DNA of 64,000 nt from Citrobacter enshiensis (GTDB taxonomy: Bacteria; Pseudomonadota; Gammaproteobacteria; Enterobacterales; Enterobacteriaceae). The stretch spans positions 1,612,001 through 1,676,000 of the forward strand of contig NZ_CP119862.1 in NCBI RefSeq assembly GCF_029338175.1, written 5' to 3'. Numbering within the stretch: the stretch's first letter is position 1; each line of letters begins with the position of its first letter. Below are positions 19,515-29,738 of the stretch, piece after piece. The notes under the pieces were generated by a model, which worked only from the letters and a program-made list of their open reading frames with translations, was not told where the DNA came from and ran no database searches. A program made the translations under genes and the position numbers.

Positions 19515-21104
19515 TCAGCTTAGCGCGAGCAACTGACGCGTATACGCTTGCTGCGGTGCAGTAAACACTCGCTCGCATGGCCCTTGCTCTACAACTTCTC
19601 CTTGTCGCAGCACAATCACCTGATGACACAATGCGCGCACAACGTGCAGATCGTGGCTAATGAAAATATAGGCCAGGCGATGCTTTTGCTGCAGCGACTT
19701 CAATAGCGCCAGGATTTGCGCCTGGACAGTCTTATCCAGTGAAGAAGTGGGTTCGTCGAGAATGATCAGCGAGGGTTTTAAAATTAACGCCCTGGCGATA
19801 GCAATTCGCTGACGCTGGCCGCCGGAAAACTCCGCGGGATAGCGATGACGGGTTTCGCCGTCCAGACCGACCTCTGCCATTACCGATTTGACCTGCTCCT
19901 CGCGTTGTTGTGCTGAAAGCGCTGGCTGGTGGACGCGCAACCCTTCTTCGATGATTTGCAAAACGCTTAGCCGTGGATTCAGGGAAGAGTTCGGATCCTG
20001 AAAGACCACCTGAATCCGGTGACGCACCGGTAAAAGCTGGCGGCGGCTTAAGTTATGCAGCGGCTGACCATCAAACACAATGCGGCCCTGCGAGGCGATT
20101 AGCCGCAAAAGCGCCAGGCCGGTGGTACTTTTGCCAGAGCCGGATTCACCTACCAGCCCCAGCGTTTCGCCGGGCTGCAGACTGAAACTGACGTTTTTCA
20201 CCACTTCGTTTTGGTCGACAACGCGTTTTAGAATTCCTTTACGAATTGGGAAGGCGACGCGAAGTTGACTGACTTCGAGCAGCGGCGCCTGTTGGGCGGA
20301 TAAAGGCACCGGATCGCCAGACGGCTCGCTGTTTAACAATTTTTGTGTGTACGGATGGGTGGGGGCATTGAGTAACGGCTGCGCGCGATTTTGCTCCACG
20401 CATTGACCGTTTTGCATGACGGCGATGGTGTCGGCCAGCTTCTTCACAATGCTCAGATTATGGGTAATAAACAGCATTCCCATATTTAACTCGCGCTGCA
20501 ATTCGCGTAACAGTTGCAGGATTTGCGCCTGTACCGAGACGTCCAGCGCCGTAGTCGGTTCATCGGCAATCAGCAGCTCTGGTCGTGTTAACAACGCCAT
20601 GGCGATCATCACGCGTTGACGCTCGCCGCCGGAAAGCTGGTGTGGATAATCTCCGAGTCGCCGTGCGGCGTGACGAAGGCCGACGCGATCCAGACAGCTC
20701 AGAATTTCGCCTCTGGCGGCTTCCCGACGCATCCCCCGGTGTAAAGAGAGCACCTCATAGAGCTGCTTTTCCAGGGAGTGCAGGGGATTGAGCGACACCA
20801 TCGGTTCCTGGAAAATCATGGCAATTTTATTCCCGCGCACGCCGCGCAGGGTTTGCTCGCTGGCATGCAGCAGCGATTCGCCATGAAAAAGAATATCGCC
20901 AGCAAGGTACACAGCGGGTGGGGAAGGCAGCAGGCGTAAAATAGACAGCGCGGTGACGCTTTTTCCCGAGCCTGACTCGCCAACCAGCGCCAGCGTTTCG
21001 CCTGCCTCAACGCACAGAGAGACATCGTTGACCACCGTGCGTACGATCCCTTGCTTGCTAAAACCGACCGATAAACGCTCTATCGCTAACAGAGGTTGCG
21101 TCAT
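19515..21104 (-). CDS. yejF: Peptide ABC transporter ATP-binding protein YejF
   Basis: Double-domain ATPase of the YejABEF importer, which takes up oligopeptides and, in E. coli, microcin C. The 529 residues hold two complete ABC domains. The first has Walker A GESGSGKS at 42-49 and signature LSGGERQR; the second repeats GESGSGKS and has the signature FSGGQRQR. The start at 21104 (MTQPLLAIERL) gives the E. coli length and leaves 1 base after the yejE stop; the longer frame overlaps yejE and is rejected. Confidence 0.95.
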   Translation of the reverse strand: MTQPLLAIERLSVGFSKQGIVRTVVNDVSLCVEAGETLALVGESGSGKSVTALSILRLLPSPPAVYLAGDILFHGESLLHASEQTLRGVRGNKIAMIFQEPMVSLNPLHSLEKQLYEVLSLHRGMRREAARGEILSCLDRVGLRHAARRLGDYPHQLSGGERQRVMIAMALLTRPELLIADEPTTALDVSVQAQILQLLRELQRELNMGMLFITHNLSIVKKLADTIAVMQNGQCVEQNRAQPLLNAPTHPYTQKLLNSEPSGDPVPLSAQQAPLLEVSQLRVAFPIRKGILKRVVDQNEVVKNVSFSLQPGETLGLVGESGSGKSTTGLALLRLIASQGRIVFDGQPLHNLSRRQLLPVRHRIQVVFQDPNSSLNPRLSVLQIIEEGLRVHQPALSAQQREEQVKSVMAEVGLDGETRHRYPAEFSGGQRQRIAIARALILKPSLIILDEPTSSLDKTVQAQILALLKSLQQKHRLAYIFISHDLHVVRALCHQVIVLRQGEVVEQGPCERVFTAPQQAYTRQLLALS

Positions 21105-21105
21105 G

Positions 21106-22131
21106 CTATACCGCCTTGTTGGGATCAAACGCGTCGCGCACGGCTTCGCCAATAAAAATCAGCAGCGACAGTAGCACCGCCACCGACAAGAATGCGGTGA
21201 TCCCGAGCCACGGCGCCTGCAGGTTATTTTTGCCTTGCAGGAGTAATTCACCGAGAGAGGGCGATCCCAGCGGTAAACCGAACCCCAGAAAATCGAGCGA
21301 TGTCAGTGTCGTAATCGAACTGCACAAAATGAAGGGGATAAAGGTCAGCGTGGCGACCATCGCGTTGGGCAGCATATGACGCAGAATGATACTGCGATCG
21401 CTGACGCCTAACGCCTGTGCCGCGCGAATGTAATCGAAATTGCGGGTGCGTAAAAACTCCGCGCGTACCACCCCGACAAGACTCATCCAGCCAAAGATCA
21501 CCGTAATTGCCAGCAACCACCAAAAATTGGGCTGCACTACGCTGGAGAGGAGAATAATCAGAAACAGCGTTGGCATACCAGACCAGACTTCGATTAAACG
21601 CTGTCCCCACAGATCGACTTTTCCACCGTAATATCCCTGTAAGGCTCCGGCCAGAACCCCCATGATGCTGGAGCAAAGGGTGAGCATCAGCCCGAATAAG
21701 ATGGAGATCCGCGTGCCATACAGGATCCGCGCCAGTACATCACCGCCGTTGGCATCGGTTCCCAGCCAGTTTTGCGTAGACGGTGGCGACGGGAAGGGCT
21801 GTTTGGTCGCAAAGTTAATGCTGGTGGCGCCGAATCTGACAGGTGCCCACAGAACCCAACCCCGCTGCTCAAGCTGCTGTTGCAGCCAGGGGTCCTGATA
21901 GTCCGCCTGAGTCGCAAACGGGCCGCCAAAATCGCTTTCACTGTAATTTTTTACCAGCGGGAAATACCAGCTCCCGTCATAGCGAATCAACAGCGGTTTA
22001 TCATTGGCGATGAGCTCAGAGCATAAACTCAGGCTGAAGAGCACAAGGAAAATCCACAGTGACCAGTAGCCCCGACGATTGTGGCGAAAACGCGCCCAGC
22101 GGGCCTGGTTTACAGGGCTTAATCGCGGCAT
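21106..22131 (-). CDS. yejE: Peptide ABC transporter permease YejE
   Basis: Second membrane permease of the YejABEF importer (DppC type). The 341-residue protein has an N-terminal membrane segment, a sizeable periplasmic stretch and a C-terminal block of about five segments carrying the EAA-type cytoplasmic loop (RAAQALGVSDRSIILRHMLP). It overlaps the yejB stop by 1 base and ends just before yejF. Confidence 0.95.
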   Translation of the reverse strand: MPRLSPVNQARWARFRHNRRGYWSLWIFLVLFSLSLCSELIANDKPLLIRYDGSWYFPLVKNYSESDFGGPFATQADYQDPWLQQQLEQRGWVLWAPVRFGATSINFATKQPFPSPPSTQNWLGTDANGGDVLARILYGTRISILFGLMLTLCSSIMGVLAGALQGYYGGKVDLWGQRLIEVWSGMPTLFLIILLSSVVQPNFWWLLAITVIFGWMSLVGVVRAEFLRTRNFDYIRAAQALGVSDRSIILRHMLPNAMVATLTFIPFILCSSITTLTSLDFLGFGLPLGSPSLGELLLQGKNNLQAPWLGITAFLSVAVLLSLLIFIGEAVRDAFDPNKAV

Positions 22132-23225
22132 TAGCGTCCCTCAAAATCAATACGTGGATCAACCAGCGTATAGCTGATATCGCTGAGGATATTCAGCAGC
22201 AAGCCGATCAGGGTGAAAATATATAACGTGCCAAACATCACCGGGTAGTCACGGGACACGGTCGCTTCGTAGCCCAGTAATCCCAGCCCGTTTAATGAGA
22301 ACATCACCTCAATCAGCAGTGAGCCGGTGAAAAACATGCTGATAAATGTGGCCGGAAAACCGGCAATGACCAGCAGCATGGCGTTACGGAAAACGTGCTT
22401 CCACAAAATGTTGTTTTCGCTGACGCCTTTGGCGCGCGCCGTGACAACATACTGTTTGCGAACCTCATCGAGAAACGAGTTCTTTGTTAGCATGGTCAGG
22501 GCGGCAAAACCGCCAATCACTGTTGCCAGCACCGGCAACGCGATATGCCAGAGATAATCGGTGATTTTCTGATACCAGGGCAGCGAGTCAAAATTGGCAG
22601 AGACCAGGCCCCGCAGCGGGAAGAGGTCGTAGTAGCTGCCGCCGGCAAAGAAAACAATCAAGAGAATGGCGAACAGGAACGCGGGGATGGCGTAGCCGAT
22701 GATGATAAAGGCGCTGCTCCACACGTCAAACCTGCTGCCGTTATGGACCGCTTTACGGATGCCCAGCGGTATCGACACCAGATAGATGATGAGCGTACTC
22801 CACAGGCCCAACGTGATGGAGACGGGCAGGCTGTCTTTAATGAGTGTCAACACCGAAGCACTGCGAAACAGGCTGTCGCCAAAATCAAAGCGAACGTAGT
22901 TCCACAACATGGTGAAGTAGCGTTCGTGAAGCGGTTTATCAAAGCCGTAACGCCGCGTAATTTCGGCAATCACCTCAGGATCAAGCCCGCGACCACCGCG
23001 GTATTGGCTGTCGCTGATATTGCCAACCCCAGTCTGCGCATGGCTGGCGCGTAAACCTTCGCCTCCGGTGCCGGGCAGTGCACCTGACTGACCGAATTCA
23101 ATCGCGGCAATGGCCTGATCAACCGGCCCGCCTGGCGCAATCTGCACGATAAAAAAGTTGATGGTAATGATGGCCCAGAGCGTGGGGATCACCAGCAACA
23201 AGCGTCGAATCAGATAGGCGCCCAT
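22131..23225 (-). CDS. yejB: Peptide ABC transporter permease YejB
   Basis: First membrane permease of the YejABEF importer (DppB type), 364 residues. Six membrane segments are predicted, with an EAA loop ([21 protein letters not shown]) towards the C-terminus. It abuts yejA directly (stop and start one base apart), so the four yej genes form a tight operon reading A-B-E-F on the minus strand. Confidence 0.95.
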   Translation of the reverse strand: MGAYLIRRLLLVIPTLWAIITINFFIVQIAPGGPVDQAIAAIEFGQSGALPGTGGEGLRASHAQTGVGNISDSQYRGGRGLDPEVIAEITRRYGFDKPLHERYFTMLWNYVRFDFGDSLFRSASVLTLIKDSLPVSITLGLWSTLIIYLVSIPLGIRKAVHNGSRFDVWSSAFIIIGYAIPAFLFAILLIVFFAGGSYYDLFPLRGLVSANFDSLPWYQKITDYLWHIALPVLATVIGGFAALTMLTKNSFLDEVRKQYVVTARAKGVSENNILWKHVFRNAMLLVIAGFPATFISMFFTGSLLIEVMFSLNGLGLLGYEATVSRDYPVMFGTLYIFTLIGLLLNILSDISYTLVDPRIDFEGR

Positions 23226-25040
23226 TTATTCTCCTTGTCGTCTGGCCGCCGGAAGTTTCGCGGCTTTATTGACGTCATACCACCAGGTCTCCAGCCCAAT
23301 GGTGTAAATGGGACGGATGGCCGGATGGGAGAATTTGTCCCACCAGGCCAGTCTGTCTTCTGCCATATACCACATCGGCAGCATGTAATAATTCCACGTC
23401 AGCACCCGATCCAGTGCCCGCCCCAGCGGAACCAGTTTGGCTTTATTGCCCTGAGCGGCAATGATCTGCGCAATCAGCTTATCAATCACCGGACTCTGCA
23501 CGCCGGGAGAGTTATAGCTTGAATCAATATACTCAGAGGCCCAGGAGATTTGCAGATCGGAGCTGGGCCACGGCATGGCGCGCCACAACCTCGGCATCAT
23601 GTCATAGTCGCGGCTACGCATGCGATTGGTGATTTGCGAATTGTCGACCTGACGGATCTCCATCGTAATCCCCAGGCGCTGCAGATTGTGCTGGAAGGGC
23701 AGAACCCACTGGCTGTTTCCCCCCGCCGGAAGCAGCAGTTCAAACGTCAGCGGTTTACCGGTGGTACTGCTGATGCGCTGTTGTCCTTTTAGGATCCATC
23801 CCGCCTGAGTGAGCAATTCTCCGGCTTTCAGCAGATTTTCACGGTTGTAACCATCTCCACGAGACACGGGAGGATGGTAAATCTGGCTGAAGACTTCCGG
23901 CGGCAGATCGTTTTTCATCGGGGCGAGCAGGACTAATTCATCCGCATCGGGATACTGGCTGGCGGCATATTCGGTATTCTGGAAATAGCTGCTTGTGCGG
24001 CTCCAGGCATTATAAAACAATGCCTTATTCATCCATTCAAAATCAAAGGCGAGGGTAATGGCTTCGCGTACCCGCCGATCCTTAAACACCGGGCGCTGAA
24101 TGTTAAACGCCAGCCAGCGGGTGTCCTGCGCAGACTCATTCTTCTGTTCTTCTTTGACGATGTAATGATTGGCGAAATTTTTACCGGTGTAACGGGTTGC
24201 CCAGTTTTTAGCATCGTTTTCCAGTCGCAGGTCAAACGCTCCGGCTTTAAACGCTTCGAACGCCACATTGTCATCCAGGTAGTAGTCATAGCGAATGGTA
24301 TCGAGATTCCAGCGCCCGCGGTTTACCGGCAGACTGGCCGCCCAGTAATCTTTAACGCGTGAATAGACAATATACTGGCCCATTTTCCACTGGGTGATGC
24401 GATACGGGCCGCTGGCGAGTGGAGGGGAAGAGAGCGGGTCGCTGAGTTTGTGATTTTTCCAGAATTTTTCCGGCATGATGGGTAAAGAAAACAGACTGAG
24501 CATATCTTCTTTGCCGGGTTTGGCGAGCTCAATGCGCACGGTGAGGGGCGCTATGGCTTTGACGGTCGTCCCTTTGTACACCAGACGGAACTGCGGTACG
24601 CCTTCGGTCATAAATTTGTGGAAGGTGAATGCAACGTCGCTGGCGGTGATCGGAGAGCCATCATGATAACGTGCGCGCGGATTGATGGCGATTTCCACCC
24701 ATGAATAATCGTCCGCGTAACGGGCTTTTTCAGCAACCAGCGGGTAGTAGCTGCCGGGTTCGTCGTCAGAAGTGGTGAACAGCGTGTCATAAAGCGAATC
24801 GGTGCGAACACCCGGGTTTCCACGCATCGAGTAACGATTGAAGTTATCAAATGTGCCAACGGCAGACAGCGTCATTTGGCCGCCTTTCGGTGCGGCGGGA
24901 TTCACATAATCAAAGTGTTCAAAGTTGAAGGCGTATTTCGGCTCACCCAATACGGCAAAGGCGTAACTTTCTTTGATGGCCTGAGCCTGAACGCCGAAAC
25001 TCAACAGGGCGACAAACAACACTATTATGCGAGTCATCAT
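23226..25040 (-). CDS. yejA: Periplasmic peptide-binding protein YejA
   Basis: Solute-binding protein that delivers peptides, and microcin C in E. coli, to YejBEF. The 604-residue protein has a Sec signal peptide cleaved after about residue 20 (GVQAQA) with no lipobox, so it is soluble in the periplasm. The rest is a family 5 extracellular solute-binding domain. First gene of the operon; a 110-base gap separates it from pdeN, where its promoter must lie. Confidence 0.95.
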   Translation of the reverse strand: MMTRIIVLFVALLSFGVQAQAIKESYAFAVLGEPKYAFNFEHFDYVNPAAPKGGQMTLSAVGTFDNFNRYSMRGNPGVRTDSLYDTLFTTSDDEPGSYYPLVAEKARYADDYSWVEIAINPRARYHDGSPITASDVAFTFHKFMTEGVPQFRLVYKGTTVKAIAPLTVRIELAKPGKEDMLSLFSLPIMPEKFWKNHKLSDPLSSPPLASGPYRITQWKMGQYIVYSRVKDYWAASLPVNRGRWNLDTIRYDYYLDDNVAFEAFKAGAFDLRLENDAKNWATRYTGKNFANHYIVKEEQKNESAQDTRWLAFNIQRPVFKDRRVREAITLAFDFEWMNKALFYNAWSRTSSYFQNTEYAASQYPDADELVLLAPMKNDLPPEVFSQIYHPPVSRGDGYNRENLLKAGELLTQAGWILKGQQRISSTTGKPLTFELLLPAGGNSQWVLPFQHNLQRLGITMEIRQVDNSQITNRMRSRDYDMMPRLWRAMPWPSSDLQISWASEYIDSSYNSPGVQSPVIDKLIAQIIAAQGNKAKLVPLGRALDRVLTWNYYMLPMWYMAEDRLAWWDKFSHPAIRPIYTIGLETWWYDVNKAAKLPAARRQGE

Positions 25041-25150
25041 TTAGGCGTGATTTCCTCTTTTCTGCGCCTGCCACTGCCCGGCAAGCGTCATGACTGAATA
25101 ATAAGTGACGTGGTGCGCATTGTGAATCCATTCGACGCAGCAGGTTGCCG

Positions 25151-26707
25151 TTACCACCTGGGCGTATGGGAAACGGCAAGCCAGAGTAAGAAATCGTCTA
25201 GCGGTAACGGTCGGCTTATCCAGTATCCCTGGAGAAAATTAACGCCGTGGTCGCGTAGCCATTTTGCCTGCTCAGGGGTTTCAACGCCTTCTGCAACGGT
25301 AAGCATATTCAGGCGCTTAGATAGCGTCAGTACGGCATCCAGCACCGGGGAGGTGACGGTTTCCGTACCAATGGCATTGATGAAGCCCCGATCGATTTTC
25401 AGGTAGTCCAGCGTGAAGCGTTCCAGATAAATAAGCGCGCTATGACCTGTCCCGAAATCATCAATGGCAATTTCGAATCCCGCGGCATGAAGCCATTCAA
25501 ACAGTTTCGTGGCTTCCTGGTGTTTGAGCATGTCGCGTTCAGTCATTTCCAGTACTACCTGAAAATGATGCCGAGGTAAGGACGCACCCAGGCGGCGAAT
25601 ATCGTCTTTAAAGCTCTCGCTGTGCAGATGGTCCGGGGCAATATTGATGCCAAACTTCGCGCCGACGGGGAGTACTTTTTGCAATGCAGGCGCGTCGCGG
25701 GCAATCAACTCGAACAGGTGTTGCGTCAGCGGCACAATCAGCTGCTGCGCTTCTGCATAATGGATGAAGACATCAGGCGGAATTTCACCGACTGTCGGAT
25801 GGCGCCAGCGTAAGAGCACTTCCAGACCGGTAACCTTCAGGGTTTTCGTCTCTACGACGGGTTGGTAAACCACATAAAACTGATTGCGTTTGATGGCCGT
25901 CAGAATCTCTTTTCCGGGGCGCATCCGGATAGAGTTGATGTAGTAGCAGAGCAAGCCCGCAACGATCCCAGCCATACATCCAAGCATCAGGGCATACCAC
26001 AAGTCGGTATAGGTCCAGCTGTTCCCGTACAGGCGAATCTTCAGGGGGACGCCTTCCACCGAGGTCTCACGCGTTGGCGTGTCCGTCAGCTCGTTTAATG
26101 TCATTAAATGGCTAGAAAACGTTGAGAGGACGGTATTGCCCACAATCAGTGCGATCCCGTCAAAATCTTCCTGTCGGGAGGTGTACAGCAGATACGGCGT
26201 CAGATTGATATTGAGTGAGGTGAATACCCCGCTTTCCGGTAACAACGGATTCTGGTACCAAATCGCCATTGCGGGTTTGTCCGGCATCATAGGGGTGCCA
26301 GGCAATAGGGCCATATCGATTTTTTTACGTGTGTCGAGGGCTGGCACCAATGCTTTGAGCGCTGTGTTCATCGGCCCGGTGGCTGAGGAACAGAATGCTG
26401 TATTCTCTTTGATGAGCAAAAAGGCGCGTACGTTAAGGCTAAATGCCGCGCGGGAGGTCAGATCAGCGGCGACGTGCTGACAGGAATTTAAGGTCAGCGG
26501 CTGGAGCTGGTCGGTGGTGGCTTTGAGGTCGGCAAAGTAGCTCACCAGGTAGTGTTGTACATCTGAAATCAGCGTGTCGTATTTGACTTCGCGTTTGTGC
26601 CATGACATTAAAAACTGCAGGCTACTGATGAGCAAGGCGACCACAACCCCCGTCGCTACACAGGTGAACAGGATTTTTCTACCGGACGAGGAGGCGCTTG
26701 TGAACAT
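25151..26707 (-). CDS. pdeN: Membrane-bound c-di-GMP phosphodiesterase PdeN (Rtn)
   Basis: EAL-domain phosphodiesterase that hydrolyses cyclic di-GMP. The 518-residue protein has a membrane segment at about 12-34, a periplasmic CSS domain with redox cysteines Cys76 and Cys106 (CSS motif), a second segment near 245-262, and a cytoplasmic EAL domain. Catalytic elements are intact: ExLxR (EVLLR), GINIAP, EMTER, DDFGTG, KIDRGF and EGVE. The CSS cysteines suggest control by periplasmic DsbA/DsbB oxidation, as known for the family. Confidence 0.93.
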   Translation of the reverse strand: MFTSASSSGRKILFTCVATGVVVALLISSLQFLMSWHKREVKYDTLISDVQHYLVSYFADLKATTDQLQPLTLNSCQHVAADLTSRAAFSLNVRAFLLIKENTAFCSSATGPMNTALKALVPALDTRKKIDMALLPGTPMMPDKPAMAIWYQNPLLPESGVFTSLNINLTPYLLYTSRQEDFDGIALIVGNTVLSTFSSHLMTLNELTDTPTRETSVEGVPLKIRLYGNSWTYTDLWYALMLGCMAGIVAGLLCYYINSIRMRPGKEILTAIKRNQFYVVYQPVVETKTLKVTGLEVLLRWRHPTVGEIPPDVFIHYAEAQQLIVPLTQHLFELIARDAPALQKVLPVGAKFGINIAPDHLHSESFKDDIRRLGASLPRHHFQVVLEMTERDMLKHQEATKLFEWLHAAGFEIAIDDFGTGHSALIYLERFTLDYLKIDRGFINAIGTETVTSPVLDAVLTLSKRLNMLTVAEGVETPEQAKWLRDHGVNFLQGYWISRPLPLDDFLLWLAVSHTPRW

Positions 26708-26819
26708 AGTTCCTGGTTTACCTGATAGGGCCGCTTAATATTAAACTAATTGATTTACAAGACTATAGCCTGGAACACCGGTGATAGTCATACTTTTCTG
26801 CGGGGCATTACTACAGCGC

Positions 26820-26852
26820 AAAAAAAAAGCACTGCGTCTGCAGTGCTTTTTT
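26820..26852 (-). terminator. Terminator downstream of mepS
   Basis: Perfect arms AAAAGCACTGC and GCAGTGCTTTT with a 4-base loop, A-run on one side and T-run on the other. It ends mepS transcription on the minus strand, 45 bases after its stop, and insulates pdeN. Confidence 0.9.
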
Positions 26853-26897
26853 ATGTGTCTCGTCAGGATAGCCAAGGGATAGCTTTCAAACGAACGG

Positions 26898-27467
26898 TTA
26901 ACTGCGGCTCAGAACCCGGCGCGCTTCGTTGTAACGTTTTTTCCAGTAAGGCTCGTTCATACTGGAGATAATCACGCCACTGCTGGTTGAAGCATGAACA
27001 AACTGGTTGTTGCCGATGTAAATACCGACATGACGACCTGTTGAACCTGCCCGGAACAGCACCAGATCACCGGTGCGCAGATTACTGCGCGAAACGGATT
27101 TACCCGTCTCCTGTTGCTCGTAGGTTGAGCGTGGAAGCTCTAAACCAAATTGTTCGCGGAATGTACGTTGTACAAAGCTGGAACAATCAATACCTTTTTT
27201 GGTGCTGCCGCCAAGGCGGTAACGCACACCTTTCCAGTCAGCATACTGATCCATAATCCGCGATTTCACATCGAGGTTACGCACCATATTTTCAAATTCA
27301 TCCTGAGAGGCTTGCAGTGAAGAGTTATCTCCATTACCCACAGCATGCGTCTCAGAATGCATATTTTTCGCGGTGTTCGTTGTCGTACATGCAGAAAGCA
27401 GAATCGCCACTGCTATCGCGGGAATTCCCCGCAAGATATATCTCAAAATCGGTTGAGATTTGACCAT
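26898..27467 (-). CDS. mepS: Murein DD-endopeptidase MepS (Spr)
   Basis: Outer-membrane lipoprotein that cleaves mDAP-D-Ala crosslinks to let the peptidoglycan grow; its level is set by NlpI/Prc proteolysis. The 189-residue precursor has a signal peptide and lipobox (LLSAC, Cys27). The NlpC/P60 domain has catalytic Cys95 (GIDCSS), His in GRHVGIY and a third polar residue in FVHAS. One residue longer than E. coli MepS. Monocistronic with its own terminator. Confidence 0.95.
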   Translation of the reverse strand: MVKSQPILRYILRGIPAIAVAILLSACTTTNTAKNMHSETHAVGNGDNSSLQASQDEFENMVRNLDVKSRIMDQYADWKGVRYRLGGSTKKGIDCSSFVQRTFREQFGLELPRSTYEQQETGKSVSRSNLRTGDLVLFRAGSTGRHVGIYIGNNQFVHASTSSGVIISSMNEPYWKKRYNEARRVLSRS

Positions 27468-27884
27468 TTTGTTTGTTTTCCCTTGAAGTCCTTAACGATA
27501 AATATCGTTATAAAAAATGCCAAACGTGACGAGACTAATTACCTACGCATGATGAGACAATTCCCTAAGGTCAAAATTGTGGCAGAACGCACAATTTTAT
27601 TCATAACGAGAATAATGACCAGGCGAGGCAAAACGTGTTCGAGATTACCCGATCACTCCTGCTATTGCGAGCGATTTTACGTGATTTTTTATAAGAAAAA
27701 GTGATAGAGAAAGTGAAATATCGGCATTGGTCAAATAAAGTACAATTGGGTTGAAAAATAGCCAACTAATTAATTTTCAACGCAAATATGATGACCCGTT
27801 GAATGATAGTTTCAGTGATGAATTATCCAGATTCACCATCAGGAGATAAGCACAATCCCTGATGACAATGTTAATTGCTGTGGG
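27468..27884. other. AT-rich gap of 417 bases between mepS and lpxT
   Basis: No convincing gene is seen. The gap holds the mepS promoter region and several inverted repeats: TAACGATA-AA-TATCGTTA at 27493-27510, just ahead of mepS; AAAATTGTG with CACAATTTT around an 8-base loop (27573-27598); and CATCAGG with CCTGATG (27837-27864) just after lpxT. None has a strong T-run except the second, which is followed by ATTC on the plus strand. Confidence 0.5.
27493..27510. promoter_or_regulatory. Operator-like palindrome ahead of mepS
   Basis: Two 8-base arms, TAACGATA and TATCGTTA, separated by AA, end 26 bases upstream of the mepS start codon. The symmetry suggests a dimeric regulator site, or a short hairpin in the mepS leader. 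No regulator is recognised. Confidence 0.35.
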
Positions 27885-28601
27885 CTATTTGTTTAAAATT
27901 TGTTTGTTTTTGCCTGGGAGGTAGTGATCAAATAAGTAAATAACGCGATCGCTTAATGGCGTCATTAACCACCACGGCAAACCAATCAGCACCACGGTCA
28001 GCGAACCCACGACGATATCTGTCAGCCAGTGGGCACCAATCATCACTCGGGGAAATGCAAAAACCACAAATATAATAAGGGCGGTAATGCCTGCGGTTTT
28101 TCCGAAATATCGCAGCATGAATGCAGAAAAAATAAGCAGCATCATTCCATGATCGCCGGGAAAACTGTCTCTGGAGGCATCCTTAGTGGGAATATGCAAC
28201 AGTTCGCTCACGCGAGAGATATTATCAAATGTGAGCGTCGGACTGGCGCGTTTAACCGGAATAAGCGCCTGGCCAAGCTGATTCAGCACGACGGCGGTCA
28301 ACAGCATGACCAGGCCCATAATGACGATATGCCGACGGCCCGCGGGCGTCTCTTTTAGCCAAAAGCGCAACATCAGACACCCCATCGCCAGCAGCGAACA
28401 GCCGTCAAACGCCCGATTATTGGTGATGGCGACCGCCCACAGGAATGCGCGATTTTCAACCAGTTTCTGGTTGAAAAAACGAAAGACCTCGGCGTCGAGA
28501 GAGGACCAGATGCCGTGATTTGCAGGCATATACCATGACAAAAACAGCGCCAGTCCAGCGAGATTCAGCAGGAGTATGAGGGGATACCGGGTTTTCATCA
28601 T
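27885..28601 (-). CDS. lpxT: Lipid A 1-diphosphate synthase LpxT
   Basis: Inner-membrane enzyme that moves the distal phosphate of undecaprenyl diphosphate to the 1-phosphate of lipid A. About 238 residues, six membrane segments and the PAP2 phosphatase signature: KRASPTLTF, the FPGDHGMM loop and RVMIGAHWLTD with the catalytic histidine. I start at the first ATG of a double ATG at 28601; the second (28598) gives the E. coli length of 237, and an earlier ATG at 28616 is less likely. yeiR ends 31 bases upstream. Confidence 0.92.
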   Translation of the reverse strand: MMKTRYPLILLLNLAGLALFLSWYMPANHGIWSSLDAEVFRFFNQKLVENRAFLWAVAITNNRAFDGCSLLAMGCLMLRFWLKETPAGRRHIVIMGLVMLLTAVVLNQLGQALIPVKRASPTLTFDNISRVSELLHIPTKDASRDSFPGDHGMMLLIFSAFMLRYFGKTAGITALIIFVVFAFPRVMIGAHWLTDIVVGSLTVVLIGLPWWLMTPLSDRVIYLFDHYLPGKNKQILNK

Positions 28602-28632
28602 CGCTTCGCCGTTCAAAAAATCGGAGGCAACC

Positions 28633-29619
28633 TTACGCGTTTTCAGCTAAACGAAGCTTCAACAATGCCGTCTGCAGCGCATTCCAGTCGGCATCCGCGT
28701 TGGTGATAAGCTCGATTCGGCTGTCTGGCGGCGCGACATTTTGCGTCTCAATGTGCAGGTCATCCCCCTGGCGGTTAATGCGCACCAATCCTTCTTTTAT
28801 ACGCATCACACCTTTGACTCGCGCAACAGGTGCAAGGCGAGCCCATTCCAGCAGGCCGATGGTGTCGAATACGGTATCCGCATCGAAAATCCAGCCGCAG
28901 GCCTGGTAGCCCTGACCGCTGTTCAGGCTACGACGCCAGCGCTGTTGCGCCGGTAAACTCAGGGCCGCAAGCCCTTTTTTGTCAGCATGCTGGTGAGCGT
29001 GTGCGGCGCTGGAGGGCAGTTCTGCACGGTTTAGCCGGGGTAAGTCCAGCCAATGGCCCTCTATTTTCCCCTGTTCGGTATGAATCAACTGACGATGACC
29101 GCCATACTGTTGCCACCAGGCGTGCAGCGCAGCCTGGCTTTCGGGCGTGGCGCGATCGGACTTGTTCGCCACAATGATATCGGCTGCCGCCAGCTGATCG
29201 CGGAAGTTCTCGTTGGTCACGCTTTTTTCATCCAATAAAAGGCGTGGATCAAGGACGCAAAGCGTGGCGCGAAGATCGATCCACGGTTCATAGACGGGGG
29301 CGGTGAGCAAATCCAGAATCTGTTTGGGATGTCCAAGCCCTGTGGGTTCAATCAGCAATCGATCGGGTTTACCCTGACGCAGAAGGGTATTCAGCCCGAC
29401 CTGCATTGGCAGACCGTTAACGCAACACATACAACCCCCTGGGATCTCTTTCAACAGCGCGCCGCTGTCGGCGAGCAGGGCACCATCAATGCCTACTTCG
29501 CCAAACTCATTGACCAGCACCGCCCATTTTTCCGCCGGGTCTTTATTCGCTAATAGATGAAGTATGGAAGTGGTTTTTCCGCTACCGAGAAAACCGGTAA
29601 TGAGGTTGGTTTTGGTCAC
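28633..29619 (-). CDS. yeiR: Zinc-binding GTPase YeiR (COG0523 family)
   Basis: G3E-family GTPase thought to act in zinc homeostasis or metal delivery. The 328-residue protein starts at a GTG at 29619 (TKTNLITGFLG), chosen because a GGAG site precedes it and the length then equals E. coli YeiR; an ATG 27 bases upstream is in frame. Walker A is GFLGSGKT, the metal motif CxCC is GGCMCC, the guanine motif is NKSD, and a His-rich patch (AHAHQH) lies in the linker to the C-terminal domain. Confidence 0.93.
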   Translation of the reverse strand: MTKTNLITGFLGSGKTTSILHLLANKDPAEKWAVLVNEFGEVGIDGALLADSGALLKEIPGGCMCCVNGLPMQVGLNTLLRQGKPDRLLIEPTGLGHPKQILDLLTAPVYEPWIDLRATLCVLDPRLLLDEKSVTNENFRDQLAAADIIVANKSDRATPESQAALHAWWQQYGGHRQLIHTEQGKIEGHWLDLPRLNRAELPSSAAHAHQHADKKGLAALSLPAQQRWRRSLNSGQGYQACGWIFDADTVFDTIGLLEWARLAPVARVKGVMRIKEGLVRINRQGDDLHIETQNVAPPDSRIELITNADADWNALQTALLKLRLAENA

Positions 29620-29738
29620 ATCTGCTCCAGAATGATTCGATACCATAACGGTTTCCCGTCATCCTGGCGAAAAAAAAAGAAAAAGAGAAGGGGAGAGCGG
29701 ATGAAGAAACTCATCACCCGCATTAATGGCAGAAATTG

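Noticed and set aside
27345..27704. 119-codon plus-strand frame across the mepS start and the following gap
   Set aside because: Overlaps the mepS coding start on the other strand, has no ribosome site and no recognisable features.
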